The translations under genes were made by a program, and so were the position numbers. Below, piece by piece: positions 50,704-58,675 of a stretch of 64,000 nt of DNA. The stretch is from positions 32,794 to 96,793 of the forward strand of contig JACPFM010000004.1 in NCBI GenBank assembly GCA_016182965.1, in the 5' to 3' direction. This DNA comes from Deltaproteobacteria bacterium (GTDB lineage: Bacteria; Myxococcota_A; Polyangia; Polyangiales; JADJMO01). Positions within the stretch are counted from its first letter, which is position 1; every line of letters begins with the position of its first letter. The notes under the pieces are model-generated. The model was not told the origin of the DNA. It searched no databases and saw only the letters and a program-made list of their open reading frames with translations.

Positions 50704-51964
50704 CGTGCTTCCCGGGCTTCTTCGGCGCCACCGGCTTGGTCAGCGGCTTCACCGACGGTTTCGCCGTCGGCGCGCTCGGAGCGATCGAGGCGCTCGAAGC
50801 GGCGGACGGCGCGAACGTCACGACCGTCGAGGGTACAGGAAGTGGTTCCGCAGCCGAAGCGACGGCGGAAGGCGCCGCCGCGGGGCCCGCGATGGGCGGC
50901 GTCTCGCCACCACGGGCGAGCAGCAGCGCGAGCGCCACGGTCGAGATCGCGACGAACGCGCCGCCGATCCAGAGCGCGCGGCGCGGGCGCAGCTGCGCGC
51001 CGAACGTGCTCGCCGACACCGGCCCCGCCGTGACGCCGGGCGTCGGGAGCTTCGCGGTCACCGCGTCGACGTCGGCGAGCGTGCGCGGCGCCGAGCCGCT
51101 CCCGATCTGCGCACGCGCCGGCACGTTCGCCGCCGCCACGAAGGCGTCGGCGAGCTCCGCGGCCGACGCGAACCGATCGTCGGGATCGGTCGCGCAGGCG
51201 CGCTCGAACCACGCGTCGAACGCCGGGCCCAGCGCCGGGTAGGCCTCCGACGGCTTGCGACGGGGCGCCTGGAAGATGCTCAACGTCACCGCCGCGATGG
51301 TGTCGCCCGGGAACGGGAGCGCGCCGGTCAACACCTCGAACGCGACGACGCCGAGCGACCAGAGATCGGTGCGCGCGTCGAGCGGCTTGGCCATCAGCTG
51401 CTCGGGGCTCATGTACGGCGCGGTGCCGATCACCATCCCGCTGGCGGTGGCCAGCCCCCCTGCCTCGACGCCGCGAGCGATGCCGAAGTCGACGAGCTTC
51501 ACGAACATCTCCTCGCCGTGATCGCAGAGGAAGATGTTCTCGGGCTTGATGTCGCGGTGGATGATGCCGCGCTTGTGGGCGCGCCCGAGCGCCTTGGCGA
51601 TCTGCCCGACGATCGAGGCCGCGTCTTGCGGCGTCAGGCGAGCGCACTGCTCCAGCGCCGCGCGGAGATCTCGACCCTCGAGGTGCTCCATCACGATGTA
51701 CGGGAGGCCATCCGCGGTGACGCCGTGATCGAGCGTCTGCACGACATGTGGGCTCTTCACCTGCGCCGCGGCTGCCGCCTCGCGCGAGAAGCGCTGCAGC
51801 GCCTCCTCGTTCGCCGCGTACTCGGGTGAGACGAACTTCACGACGACCGAGCAGCGCAGGGCCAGATGGTCGGCGAGCCAGACGCGCCCCATGCCGCCGC
51901 CGCCGATCTCGCGGGCGAGGCGGATGTTCGGCGTGACGTACATCCCTGGCCCGAGCGCCGTCAT
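50687..51964 (-). CDS. Hanks-type Ser/Thr protein kinase with membrane anchor
   Basis: The 425-residue kinase has the full catalytic set: IGGGGMGRVWLAD, VVVKFVSPEY (ATP Lys), IIHRDIKPENIFL, VDFGIARG and GTAPYMSPEQLMAKPLDARTDLWSLG, given here by key blocks. A transmembrane helix follows at about 333-355 (WIGGAFVAISTVALALLLA), then a low-complexity Ala/Pro/Ser tail outside the cytoplasm with no recognisable sensor domain. It is in an operon with the PEGA protein, which may supply the outer sensing part. An internal ATG at 51943 would also leave the kinase whole. Confidence 0.92.
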   Translation of the reverse strand: MTALGPGMYVTPNIRLAREIGGGGMGRVWLADHLALRCSVVVKFVSPEYAANEEALQRFSREAAAAAQVKSPHVVQTLDHGVTADGLPYIVMEHLEGRDLRAALEQCARLTPQDAASIVGQIAKALGRAHKRGIIHRDIKPENIFLCDHGEEMFVKLVDFGIARGVEAGGLATASGMVIGTAPYMSPEQLMAKPLDARTDLWSLGVVAFEVLTGALPFPGDTIAAVTLSIFQAPRRKPSEAYPALGPAFDAWFERACATDPDDRFASAAELADAFVAAANVPARAQIGSGSAPRTLADVDAVTAKLPTPGVTAGPVSASTFGAQLRPRRALWIGGAFVAISTVALALLLARGGETPPIAGPAAAPSAVASAAEPLPVPSTVVTFAPSAASSASIAPSAPTAKPSVKPLTKPVAPKKPGKHDASIY

Positions 51965-52008
51965 CCCGTAGCAACTTCTACCCCCACGACGAGGCCGCGG
52001 CGAGCGGA

Positions 52009-52014
52009 TACACT
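52009..52014 (+). promoter_or_regulatory. -10-like TACACT, leaderless start
   Basis: TACACT ends 6 nt before the GTG at 52021; there is no Shine-Dalgarno site. Confidence 0.45.
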
Positions 52015-52020
52015 GCGTCG

Positions 52021-52290
52021 GTGCTCACGCGCGAGCTCCGCCATCGCACGGCCGTTTCGCTCCGCCGCGCCGCGGTGATCGCCTCCGTCGTCTGCGCGGC
52101 TTCGTTCGGCGCCGGCTGCAACTTCTTCACGGATACCGGCGACTACACCGTGTGCAGCGGCTGCGAAGGCGGCGCGCGCTCGCCGGCCGAGGCGACCGAT
52201 CGCGACCTCGGCGACGGGGGCATCGACGCGCCGGCCGACACCGCCACGGCCGATGCGCCGCCGGATGGGTGCGCCGACGGGCGCTGCTGA
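52021..52290 (+). CDS. Short lipoprotein, acidic and Cys-containing
   Basis: The 89-residue product has a basic head, a hydrophobic span and a lipobox-like AASFGAGC, giving a lipidated Cys near residue 33. The short mature part has CSGCEGG and a run of Asp/Ala/Gly (DRDLGDGGIDAPADTATADAPPDGCADGRC, shown by composition), like the linkers of larger surface proteins of this organism. It lacks the domain usually found after such a linker, so it could be a truncated relic. Divergent from the kinase gene by 56 bp; converges with the VanZ-like gene after 6 bp. Confidence 0.65.
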   Translation: MLTRELRHRTAVSLRRAAVIASVVCAASFGAGCNFFTDTGDYTVCSGCEGGARSPAEATDRDLGDGGIDAPADTATADAPPDGCADGRC

Positions 52291-52296
52291 GCGACA

Positions 52297-52674
52297 CTAG
52301 GCGTCCGCTCGCTGCGCCGAGCGGCCGATCCTCCGTGCGAGCCACACGAACACGAGCACGCCGACGACGTCCGCGGCGAAGTCCGAGAAGGTCGAGGAGC
52401 GCCGCGGCGAGAACCGCTGCGCCCACTCCTCCGCGCCGGCCAACGCGATCACGATCGCGCCGCCGAGCGAACCGCGCCCGCGAAAGATTGCGCGATGGCG
52501 GAGGGCGCCGTCGAGGAAGAACGCAACCCCGCCGATCAGGATCAGGTGCATCACGAGGTCGAGGCGCGGCAGCGCACCGAAGACCGCGGGCAGCCCGCCG
52601 GCGTACGCGCCGATGCCGATCGCGACCACCAAGGCCGTATGGCCGATCAGGCCCCTGCGGAAGAAGGAGGTCAT
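52297..52674 (-). CDS. VanZ-like membrane protein
   Basis: The 125-residue protein has about four hydrophobic helices and the VanZ pattern: a Asp/His in RLDLVMHLILIGGVAFFLDGALRHR, an acidic pair in ALAGAEEWAQRFSPRRSSTFSDFAADVVGV, with the EE...Q...R..S..D order conserved. VanZ confers teicoplanin resistance in some Gram-positive bacteria; in most genomes relatives have unknown functions. No van genes are nearby. The start ATG at 52674 lies just upstream of the first hydrophobic segment. It converges on the small lipoprotein gene. Confidence 0.75.
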   Translation of the reverse strand: MTSFFRRGLIGHTALVVAIGIGAYAGGLPAVFGALPRLDLVMHLILIGGVAFFLDGALRHRAIFRGRGSLGGAIVIALAGAEEWAQRFSPRRSSTFSDFAADVVGVLVFVWLARRIGRSAQRADA

Positions 52675-52831
52675 GCGGCGTCAGGTCTATCCCGGTGACC
52701 GGGGTGTCGCGTCGGCTCTCGGGCCGAGCGGTCGTGCTCGCGTCTCGAGCGGTCACCCAATGCCGCGTGCGGTCGCGGGTTCCACTGTCAGGTGCCCCGT
52801 TCGGGCAGCGGCCGGGAGGAAGCCACTCGTC

Positions 52832-53719
52832 ATGAGAGACAAGAGGAAGGAAGAGAAGGAGTCGTCGGTCCTGTTCTCGCTGCAGGAGCTGATGCACCTC
52901 GAGCAGCGACGGGTCGAGGAAGAGCGCAACGCGAGGGCGCGCGCGGCGGAGGCGGAGGTGCGGGCGCGCGCCGAGGCGGAGCAGCGCGCGCGAACGGAGC
53001 AGGAGGCCCGCGCGCGCGCCGACGAGGAGGCGCGCCGACGGCGAGAGCACCAGCGGAGGCTCGAAGACGCGCAGATCGAGGCGGCCAGGGAGGCCGAGAT
53101 CGAGCGCCGGCGCCTCGTCGAGCAGCACCGACTGCAGATGGAGGCGATGGCCGTCCAGCAGGAGCACGAACGCGCTCTCCAGGAGATCGAGGTGCGCCGG
53201 CGTCGCGGCCCGCACCCGGGCCTGCTCGCGGCCGTCGCCGCCGCGCTGATCGGCGCGCTGGTCGCGGTGGTGTTCCTCACCACCATCCAGCCCGCGCGCG
53301 AGGCGCGCGAGGCCGTGCGACAGGCGGGCGTCGCGCTGGCCAGCGACGACCCGCAACACTGGCCGGAGGCCGATCGTCAGCTCGCCATCGCGCGCAGCAA
53401 GGACCCGACGAACGCCGACATCGCCTCGCTCGAGGCCACGCTTCGGAAGAAGCGCGGAGACCTCGACGCGAAGAAGGCAGCCGCCGCCCTCGAAGAGAAG
53501 AACCGTCTGCAGAAGCTCGAAGCCGAGATCGTCGACGCGCAGAAGAAGCTCGACGCCGCGAAGACCGAGGCCGACCGCCTGCAGGCGCAGAAGGACCTCG
53601 ACGCCGCCAAGGGCAAGCTCCCCCCGAAGGCGCCGCCCCCGCCGCCGGCGGGCCCCACGACCGGCAAGGAATGCCGCGACGTCCCCGGCTGCCCCCTCTG
53701 CCCGAAGGTGTGCAAGTAA
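52832..53719 (+). CDS. Membrane protein with N-terminal coiled coil and C-terminal Cys motif
   Basis: The 295-residue protein starts at an ATG with GGGAGGA about 12 nt upstream. Residues 10-125 form a long charged coiled coil (EQRRVEEERNARARAAEAEV and onward). A single membrane helix follows (LLAAVAAALIGALVAVVFLT, about 130-150). A helical domain with a TPR-like hairpin (WPEADRQLAIARSKDPTNAD) and a second coiled coil come next. A Pro-rich end carries ECRDVPGCPLCPKVCK, a compact four-Cys tail that could bind metal or form disulfides outside the membrane. I know no named family. Confidence 0.75.
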   Translation: MRDKRKEEKESSVLFSLQELMHLEQRRVEEERNARARAAEAEVRARAEAEQRARTEQEARARADEEARRRREHQRRLEDAQIEAAREAEIERRRLVEQHRLQMEAMAVQQEHERALQEIEVRRRRGPHPGLLAAVAAALIGALVAVVFLTTIQPAREAREAVRQAGVALASDDPQHWPEADRQLAIARSKDPTNADIASLEATLRKKRGDLDAKKAAAALEEKNRLQKLEAEIVDAQKKLDAAKTEADRLQAQKDLDAAKGKLPPKAPPPPPAGPTTGKECRDVPGCPLCPKVCK

Positions 53720-53822
53720 CCGCGGAAGGGCCCGCCACGCGACGGCTCGGCGAGCTCGAGAGCCGTTTTCGGACGGAAGCCGGTTGCGCAAACGACCGGC
53801 TTCGTTCTTCTTTGTACTTCCC

Positions 53823-54422
53823 ATGCGCCACGCTCTCCTCCTCGCCGTTCTGGCAATCGGCTGCGGCGGATCGAGCGACGGCGGGTCCGCCACCACGGAT
53901 TCGGGTGTCGACGCCGCGTGGGCCGTCGACGGCGCGACGCCCGACACGTCGGAGCCCCGCTGCCCCGACGCGCCGCCGTCCGAGGGCTCCGCGTGCACGC
54001 CGCCTGAACTGAACCCGTTGATCTGCAGCTACGGCGACGCGGTGGCTTCGTGGTGCCGCACCGTGATGCAGTGTCGCCCGGGGACGACGCGATGGGGCGA
54101 TTTCACCATGGACTGCTCGTCAGCGTCCTGTCCGACCGAGGCGCCAACGTCGGGAACCTCGTGCACCGTCACGGGCTTGTCGGAGTGCGCCTGGTCCGAC
54201 GGCACGATGTGCACCTGCAATCGGAAGCCAACCGGAGACGTGTGGCGATGCGAACCGCCGCCGACCGACACGCGCTGCCCGCGCGTCGCACCGAACACGG
54301 GCTTGCCGTGCACGACCGAGGGGCTCGAGTGCGATTACGCGATCGTGCCGAACTGTCTCGATTGCCGCGGAGTCGGGTATCGCACGACGTGCAAGTCCGG
54401 CATCTGGCGCTGGCAATATTAG
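53823..54422 (+). CDS. Cys-rich secreted lipoprotein
   Basis: The 199-residue protein has a short signal peptide and lipobox (LLAVLAIGCGG). A Ser/Gly/Asp linker follows, then a domain with many Cys in pairs (PRCPDAPPSEGSACTPPE, TSGTSCTVTGLSECAWSDGTMCTCNRKP, PNTGLPCTTEGLECDYAIVPNCLDCRG). The repeated P-x-G-x-x-C-T-x-x-G-L-E-C pattern occurs three times, so it probably holds small disulfide-linked modules on the cell surface. Its function is unknown. It is downstream of the coiled-coil gene by 103 bp. The 168 bp after its stop contain no gene I can support. Confidence 0.75.
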   Translation: MRHALLLAVLAIGCGGSSDGGSATTDSGVDAAWAVDGATPDTSEPRCPDAPPSEGSACTPPELNPLICSYGDAVASWCRTVMQCRPGTTRWGDFTMDCSSASCPTEAPTSGTSCTVTGLSECAWSDGTMCTCNRKPTGDVWRCEPPPTDTRCPRVAPNTGLPCTTEGLECDYAIVPNCLDCRGVGYRTTCKSGIWRWQY

Positions 54423-54590
54423 TGCGACGCGCGTCTTCGGGTTCGTAGCCACAGCACGAAAGAGAGGGTCGTCGCTCTCGTCATGTTCGCCCCTTGATCG
54501 AACGTTACCCGCCCTCGCTCACGCGGCACAACGCGCGGGTCGCGCGCACTTGGCGGCCCTCGCCGGTCCGGCGATGATCGAGCGCGAGCC

Positions 54591-55038
54591 ATGACCGGCC
54601 AGCGCATCGAGTGGTCCACCTTCGATCGCGTGGTCGTCACGCGCGCTGCAGGCAAGCTGACGGCCGACGACCTCGACGCCATCGCGGAGGTATTGCGGTC
54701 CGCCGTCGGAACTCACAGCCCCGGCGCGGCTCCTGCTCGTGCAGGTCTCGTCGCTGCGCGGCGGTGCGTCGATTCACTACGCCGGCCGCGAAGCCTCGAC
54801 CCCGTTCGCGCGCTACGCGGCGGCGCTCCGCGACCACGTTGAAGAGGTGCACGCGATCGTCGGGGGCGGAACCGGTCTGATCGGCGCGGCGCTGCGCGGC
54901 GCGGTGAACACGGTCACGCGCTTCGGGCCGACGCCGTCGATCCTACACGCCGACGTCGACGCGCTGGTCGAGGACCTCTGGCGACGCCACCGCGTCGAGC
55001 CAGCCGATCTGCGCGCGTGCATCGCGCGCGTCGGCTAG
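54591..55038 (+). pseudogene. STAS/SpoIIAA-like protein split by a frameshift in a C-run
   Basis: Two plus-strand frames encode one protein of about 148 residues. The first has RIEWSTFDRVVVTRAAGKLTADDLDAIAEVL and the second continues with RLLLVQVSSLRGGASIHYAG and LRGAVNTVTRFGPTPSILHADVDALVEDL. The frames meet exactly if the four-C run at 54719-54722 is shortened by one base (THSPARLLLVQVSSL). The fold is that of SpoIIAA-like/STAS proteins that read an effector or bind a partner. The C-run makes a length polymorphism or assembly error likely. Confidence 0.6.
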
Positions 55039-55589
55039 CGCTGAACCTGCGTCCGCGCGACGTCGGTCCCGTGATCAGGGCGGCCCGAGGTCGCGCACGC
55101 GCCAGACGTACAAGCCGAGCTCTGGCGGCACCGCGGAGCAATCGGGGTACATGAGCTCGCGCGCATGGTCGTCGGCGCGAGACCGAGCCGCCGATCACTC
55201 CGTCTGTGAGTTCGTTCGGCCTTCTTCGTGCGACCGCGCTCGGCTACATGGCAGGCTCGGTCGGTGGCTGGACCCTCGAGGACGAGCGCTGCACGAAGGT
55301 GATCGCTCCGGCGCGACAGCGGCGCGCGCCGGCGGAGTGTCGCCAGCTCGACCGCCTTGCGTGACGCGAGCATTGCCGTGCGTGATCTCGGAGGAACGCC
55401 TGGACGCAGCCGAGGTGGCGAGCATCGTCGCAGCGGCGGCCGGCGCGCGGAACGGCCGGAAGGTGATCCTGTCGCGGTGCGCGCCGACGATCAGGCCGCG
55501 CTCAGCGCTGCAACTCGCGCGCGAGATTATCGCCGCCGGCGACGTGCAGCCGCGAGTAGCTGCATCGACGCGGAAGCGGCTATTCGACG
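55039..55589. other. 551 bp without a supported gene; repeat and coding remnants
   Basis: On the minus strand a short remnant ends at 55075 (ELMYPDCSAVPPELGLYVW). On the plus strand a frame from a GTG at 55382 reads EERLDAAEVASIVAAAAGAR and runs into the abiEii 3' end, so it is at best a truncated gene. A 53-bp repeat (55328-55380) lies just before that GTG. I take the stretch to be decayed accessory DNA. Confidence 0.5.
55328..55380 (+). repeat. 53-bp direct repeat, copy 1
   Basis: This matches 57663-57715 with five mismatches in 53 bp by eye. Both copies precede a plus-strand start codon (55382 and 57731), so the repeat may carry a promoter or recombination site. Confidence 0.85.
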
Positions 55590-56513
55590 TTACCCGCCGA
55601 CCGTCCATGGTCCGCCCGCTGGCCAGCGCTGCTCAAGGCTCGCGCCACTCTCGCAGGCGCGCGCGATCGGCAGCAGGAACTCAGAGAGGAACGCAACGAC
55701 CTCGGCGAGCCCCTCCGGGCACTCGGTGTTCGGGAGCTTCTTTCGGAACGCCGTCCACTGCGCCAGGGTCGACGCCTGCTCGGTGAACTCCGAAGTGAAG
55801 GCGATCGGCGCGACGTCGATCGTGGTCTCGCGGTTGGCGAAGGTGGCGGCGATGGCCTTCGCGAGCAGCGCGCCGTCGAAGGTGAACTGCCTCGCGAGCA
55901 GCCACACGTCATAGAAGTCCTTCATGCGGCTGTTCAGCGTGCGCAGGTAGACCATCGCCTGGAACTTCTCGGCGATCACGGTCTCGCGCGGGTAGCCCGA
56001 GAGGGCGGGCGCGGGGAAGTCGAGCAGCGCCGGGTACGTGATGTCCTGCGCGCCCGGCGTAACGACGTCACCGAACCCGACATCGATCTGCATCGCGACG
56101 CGCGCCTTGCCGAGCAGACCGACGAAGCGGACGCGCACGCCCTCGTAGTCCGCGTCCTCCTTGATGCGCTCGGTCTTCACCGTGGCCCGGTCGAACACCA
56201 TGCCGTCGGGCTCCACCTCAGCGGTGCACACCTCGTGGACCACGCGCTCGAGGTTCTCGAGCGCGTTGTCGAGCCGGCCGAGGAAGTCGAGGTCCTTCGT
56301 CGCGCGCGCCAGCGGCGCGTCCCACACGTGCAGCATCAGCGCGCCCTTGAGGACGAAGCGCGCGCGGTGAGGGGTGGTCGACAGCCGGTAGAGGAAGCGC
56401 TCCATCGCGTAGTACTGGAGCAGCTCCTGGAACGGCCGCTTCGTCGCGCGCGCGTGATTCTGGAGACGGGCCTGCACCGAGGCCGCGAGGTTCGAGACGT
56501 TCTTGACGGTCAC
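55590..56513 (-). CDS. abiEii: AbiEii-type nucleotidyltransferase toxin
   Basis: The 307-residue protein has the DUF1814/AbiEii fold: FVLKGALMLHVWDAP is followed by the nucleotidyltransferase acidic motif ATKDLDFLGR, then RVRFVGLLGKARVAMQIDVGFGD with a third acidic residue and ETVIAEKFQAMVYLRTLNSRMKDFYDVWLL, given by blocks. AbiEii is the toxin of the type IV abortive-infection system and pyrophosphorylates or nucleotidylates cellular targets. The start overlaps the stop of abiEi by 4 bp (ATGA). The C-terminal end is intact, with a remnant frame on the opposite strand. Confidence 0.9.
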   Translation of the reverse strand: MTVKNVSNLAASVQARLQNHARATKRPFQELLQYYAMERFLYRLSTTPHRARFVLKGALMLHVWDAPLARATKDLDFLGRLDNALENLERVVHEVCTAEVEPDGMVFDRATVKTERIKEDADYEGVRVRFVGLLGKARVAMQIDVGFGDVVTPGAQDITYPALLDFPAPALSGYPRETVIAEKFQAMVYLRTLNSRMKDFYDVWLLARQFTFDGALLAKAIAATFANRETTIDVAPIAFTSEFTEQASTLAQWTAFRKKLPNTECPEGLAEVVAFLSEFLLPIARACESGASLEQRWPAGGPWTVGG

Positions 56514-57052
56514 TGCATCGCCTCCAAGTAGGGGCGCATCGCGCGCTCGACGTGGCGCATGCGGGCGTACTTCAGGAGGACGTCGAGCTTCTTGCGGCGG
56601 CGCTCACGCCAGAGCCGCAGCGCCTCCAGGGTGACGTCCATGCCGATCTGGTTCCGGTACCGGAAACAATCGACGAGGGTCTTCTCCGGGTCGTAAATGC
56701 GGACCGGCACGCCGTCGAGCTCGTGCGTCTCAATGCCATCGTGGAACGCCGGCCCCGAGAACCAGAAGAAGCGCGTCGGCGGGTATTCGAGGCGCGGCTT
56801 CGTCTTGCCTCGCTCGAGCGCGACGTCGATCGTGTGCGGCACCTGCGTCGTAAGCTCGTGGAACGAGAGCGCGGAGATGAGGCAGAGGACGGCCTGCGGG
56901 ACGCGCTTCGCCACCGTGACGAGGTCCGGGTGTGCGAGCGGATCGAGCGACGCGAGGCGGTACACCCCTCGGGAGACGGGCTCCACGACGCCGGCGTCGC
57001 GCATCGCGTAGAGCGTCTTCCGGTTGATGCCGAGGCGCAGAGCTTCGGCCAT
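56510..57052 (-). CDS. abiEi: AbiEi-type antitoxin/transcriptional regulator
   Basis: The 180-residue product matches AbiEi: a winged-helix N-terminus with INRKTLYAMRDAGVVEPVSRGVYRLA, and the family domain with LSFHELTTQVPHTIDVALERG and YDPEKTLVDCFRYRNQIGMDVTLEALRL. It represses its own operon and neutralises AbiEii. The frame remains open and family-like upstream of the ATG at 57052 (VELFRLHGGGLR), with no ATG, GTG or TTG. So the true start is uncertain; an ATG at about 57123 would fit if the C-run at 57113-57117 lost one base. The abiE pair forms an operon. Confidence 0.88.
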   Translation of the reverse strand: MAEALRLGINRKTLYAMRDAGVVEPVSRGVYRLASLDPLAHPDLVTVAKRVPQAVLCLISALSFHELTTQVPHTIDVALERGKTKPRLEYPPTRFFWFSGPAFHDGIETHELDGVPVRIYDPEKTLVDCFRYRNQIGMDVTLEALRLWRERRRKKLDVLLKYARMRHVERAMRPYLEAMQ

Positions 57053-57121
57053 GCGGAGGCCGCCGCCATGCAGGCGAAACAGCTCGACCTCACGCTTGAA
57101 GACCCGGGCAGCCAGGGGGAC

Positions 57122-57150
57122 ATATTGCCTTCAAACCTTGATGAAGTGAA
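57122..57150 (-). promoter_or_regulatory. Candidate abiE promoter with dyad
   Basis: On the minus strand TTCACT and CAATAT are 17 bp apart, the usual sigma-70 spacing, in a locally AT-rich stretch. TCAAGGTTTGA between them has complementary TCAA/TTGA arms, so it may be part of the AbiEi operator. It lies about 70 bp upstream of the annotated abiEi start. Confidence 0.5.
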
Positions 57151-57389
57151 GCGGTTTTGTCCCCACGCCTCGACCTGGCTGAGGCGGAAAGCGGCGCCCG
57201 CCTTCGTCGCTGGACGGTGCGAACCCTGGAGCGCGTCCCGGCTCGTGCCGGCCAACCACCTGGGTTCGCAGGTATCCACATCTTCGGGACGGTGCGAGCG
57301 GAGCGAACCCGTCCCGCCGAGAGTCCCGCGAACGGGTTGGCGAGCGGCGACGAATGCGGCTCGGCGGCGCGCTTCACGTCGGCCATCCG

Positions 57390-57548
57390 CGCTCGGCGCA
57401 CGTACGCGGGCAGCGGACGGGTGTAGTGCTCGTCCGCGTGGCGGAGGAAGGCCGGCAGGTGCTCGCGCACGATCGCGTGGAGCACCGTCTGCTCGGCGCG
57501 GTGGCGCCGGTAGGCGCGGCGCTGGACGGCGGAGGCGCAGGTCGTCAC
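57390..57548 (-). pseudogene. N-terminal fragment of an IS91-family transposase
   Basis: The 53-codon fragment, in a frame opening at 57548, reads SAVQRRAYRRHRAEQTVLHA followed by REHLPAFLRHADEHYTRPLP and AYV. This is the extreme N-terminus of IS91-type (Y1/HUH) transposases, before the zinc finger. The rest of the transposase is absent; beyond about 57390 the frame carries unrelated sequence. It marks this stretch as transposon-derived. The region 57173-57380 also has a hairpin with CGGGACGG and CCCGTCCCG arms (about 57286-57313). Confidence 0.55.
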
Positions 57549-57662
57549 GCCCGCGCGTCTTGGCGAGGATCATGCGCGCCCGTCGGCGTCGCGCGCGTCG
57601 CAAGATCCAGGCGGCTTCTCCGCATCCTGCCGCCGCGCCAAGGCGGCGGTGGTCGGCGGCCG

Positions 57663-57715
57663 CCGGCGGAGGGTCGCCAGCTCGACGGCCTTGCAGGACG
57701 CGTGCATTGCCGTGT
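57663..57715 (+). repeat. 53-bp direct repeat, copy 2
   Basis: Second copy of the repeat at 55328-55380. It holds TTGCAG and, just after the repeat, TACTCC 18 bp away, a promoter-like pair before the ATG at 57731. Confidence 0.85.
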
Positions 57716-57730
57716 ACTCCCGTCGGCCCG

Positions 57731-58414
57731 ATGGCCACCAAGAAGCTCCCCAAGACGCTCGCCCTGAACGCCAAGAAGAAGGCCGACGCCGCCCGCGCGC
57801 GTCTCCTCGCCCAGGCACGCGAGGACGTCGCGCTGATCAAGCGTCGCAAGCAGGAGATCACCGAGGCCTTCTACGACATCGGCGAGGCGCTGCTCCGGCT
57901 TCGCAAGGACCCGATCCCGAAGCTCCTCGGCTTCGACGGGTTCGGCCAGCTGTGCTCCAAGGGGCTCGGCGTCGCGCCGAGCACGGCCAACGAGCTGATC
58001 GCCGTCGTGACGCGCGTGTCGCGGCGCGACGCGCTGAAATGGGGCAAGGAGAAGTCGCTCGCGCTCGTGGCGCTGGCCGACGCGACACCCGCCGCGGACA
58101 ACCCCAAGGCGATCGACGCGAAGGCGCTCAGGGGCCTCGATCCGGCCGAGGCGTCCGTCCGCGAGCTGAAGGCGCTCGCGAAGGCGGAGCGCACGACGAG
58201 CAAGAAGAACGGCGCGGCCAGCCGCGGAAGGACGAGCAGCCCGGGGGAGCGGCGGGCGGCGGCCGAGATCCAGGCGGCGCTGCGAGAGCTCGGGGTGAAG
58301 ACCGCCTCGGTGTCGGCCGTCGCGACGCGTCCCGGCACGGAGTCGAACGTGCGCATCGAGGGCGTGCCGTTCACGGCGCTTCCGCTGTTGAGGCGCGCGC
58401 TGCCACCACGGTGA
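57731..58414 (+). CDS. Hypothetical DUF3102-like DNA-binding protein
   Basis: The 227-residue protein has a Lys-rich head (MATKKLPKTLALNAKKKADA) and a helical core. KRRKQEITEAFYDIGEALLRL and FDGFGQLCSKGLGVAPSTANELIAVVTRVSR in that core resemble the DUF3102/partition-type helix-turn-helix (the GVAPSTANELI helix would recognise DNA). A charged linker and a small C-terminal domain follow. Such proteins are frequent on plasmids, phages and islands. The ATG lies 16 bp after the 53-bp repeat. Two palindromes start 4 bp after the stop codon. Confidence 0.65.
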   Translation: MATKKLPKTLALNAKKKADAARARLLAQAREDVALIKRRKQEITEAFYDIGEALLRLRKDPIPKLLGFDGFGQLCSKGLGVAPSTANELIAVVTRVSRRDALKWGKEKSLALVALADATPAADNPKAIDAKALRGLDPAEASVRELKALAKAERTTSKKNGAASRGRTSSPGERRAAAEIQAALRELGVKTASVSAVATRPGTESNVRIEGVPFTALPLLRRALPPR

Positions 58415-58417
58415 TCG

Positions 58418-58457
58418 TTCACGACCGTCCGTGAATGCGTTCACGGACGTCCGTGAA
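58418..58457. repeat. Tandem 18-bp palindromes after the DUF3102-like gene
   Basis: TTCACGGACGTCCGTGAA at 58440-58457 is a perfect palindrome and a near copy TTCACGACCGTCCGTGAA sits at 58418-58435, with centres 22 bp apart. They could be paired operators for a helix-turn-helix protein or stem-loops that end transcription. Confidence 0.8.
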
Positions 58458-58467
58458 TCCCCCGCCC

Positions 58468-58675
58468 TCACCCCTCGTTGTACGGGCGCAGCCGCTTCGC
58501 GTAGCGCGGGTGCCGAAACTTTCTCAGCGCCTTGGCCTCGATCTGCCGCACGCGCTCGCGGGTGGCCTCGAACATCTGGCCGACCTCTTCGAGCGTGTGG
58601 TCGCCCTCCTCGTCGATGCCGAAAAGCAGGCGCAGCACCTTCTCTTCGCGGGGCGTGAGCGTGGCGAGCGCCTCG
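58468..58675 (-). pseudogene. Truncated copy of the rpoD 3' end (copy 1)
   Basis: The minus strand encodes the last 69 codons of a sigma-70 region 4, from [20 protein letters not shown] to RLRPYNEG and stop. It differs from the resident rpoD in the same residues as copy 2 (Leu for Arg, Glu for Lys, Ala for Val, Phe for Leu). The upstream part of the gene is missing; homology stops at about 58675. It cannot make a working sigma factor, but it keeps the region 4.2 helix-turn-helix. Confidence 0.9.

Noticed and set aside
55382..55786. Plus-strand frame starting after the 53-bp repeat
   Set aside because: It runs 197 bp into the 3' end of abiEii on the opposite strand. It has no recognisable domain; at most a relic, so not listed as a gene.
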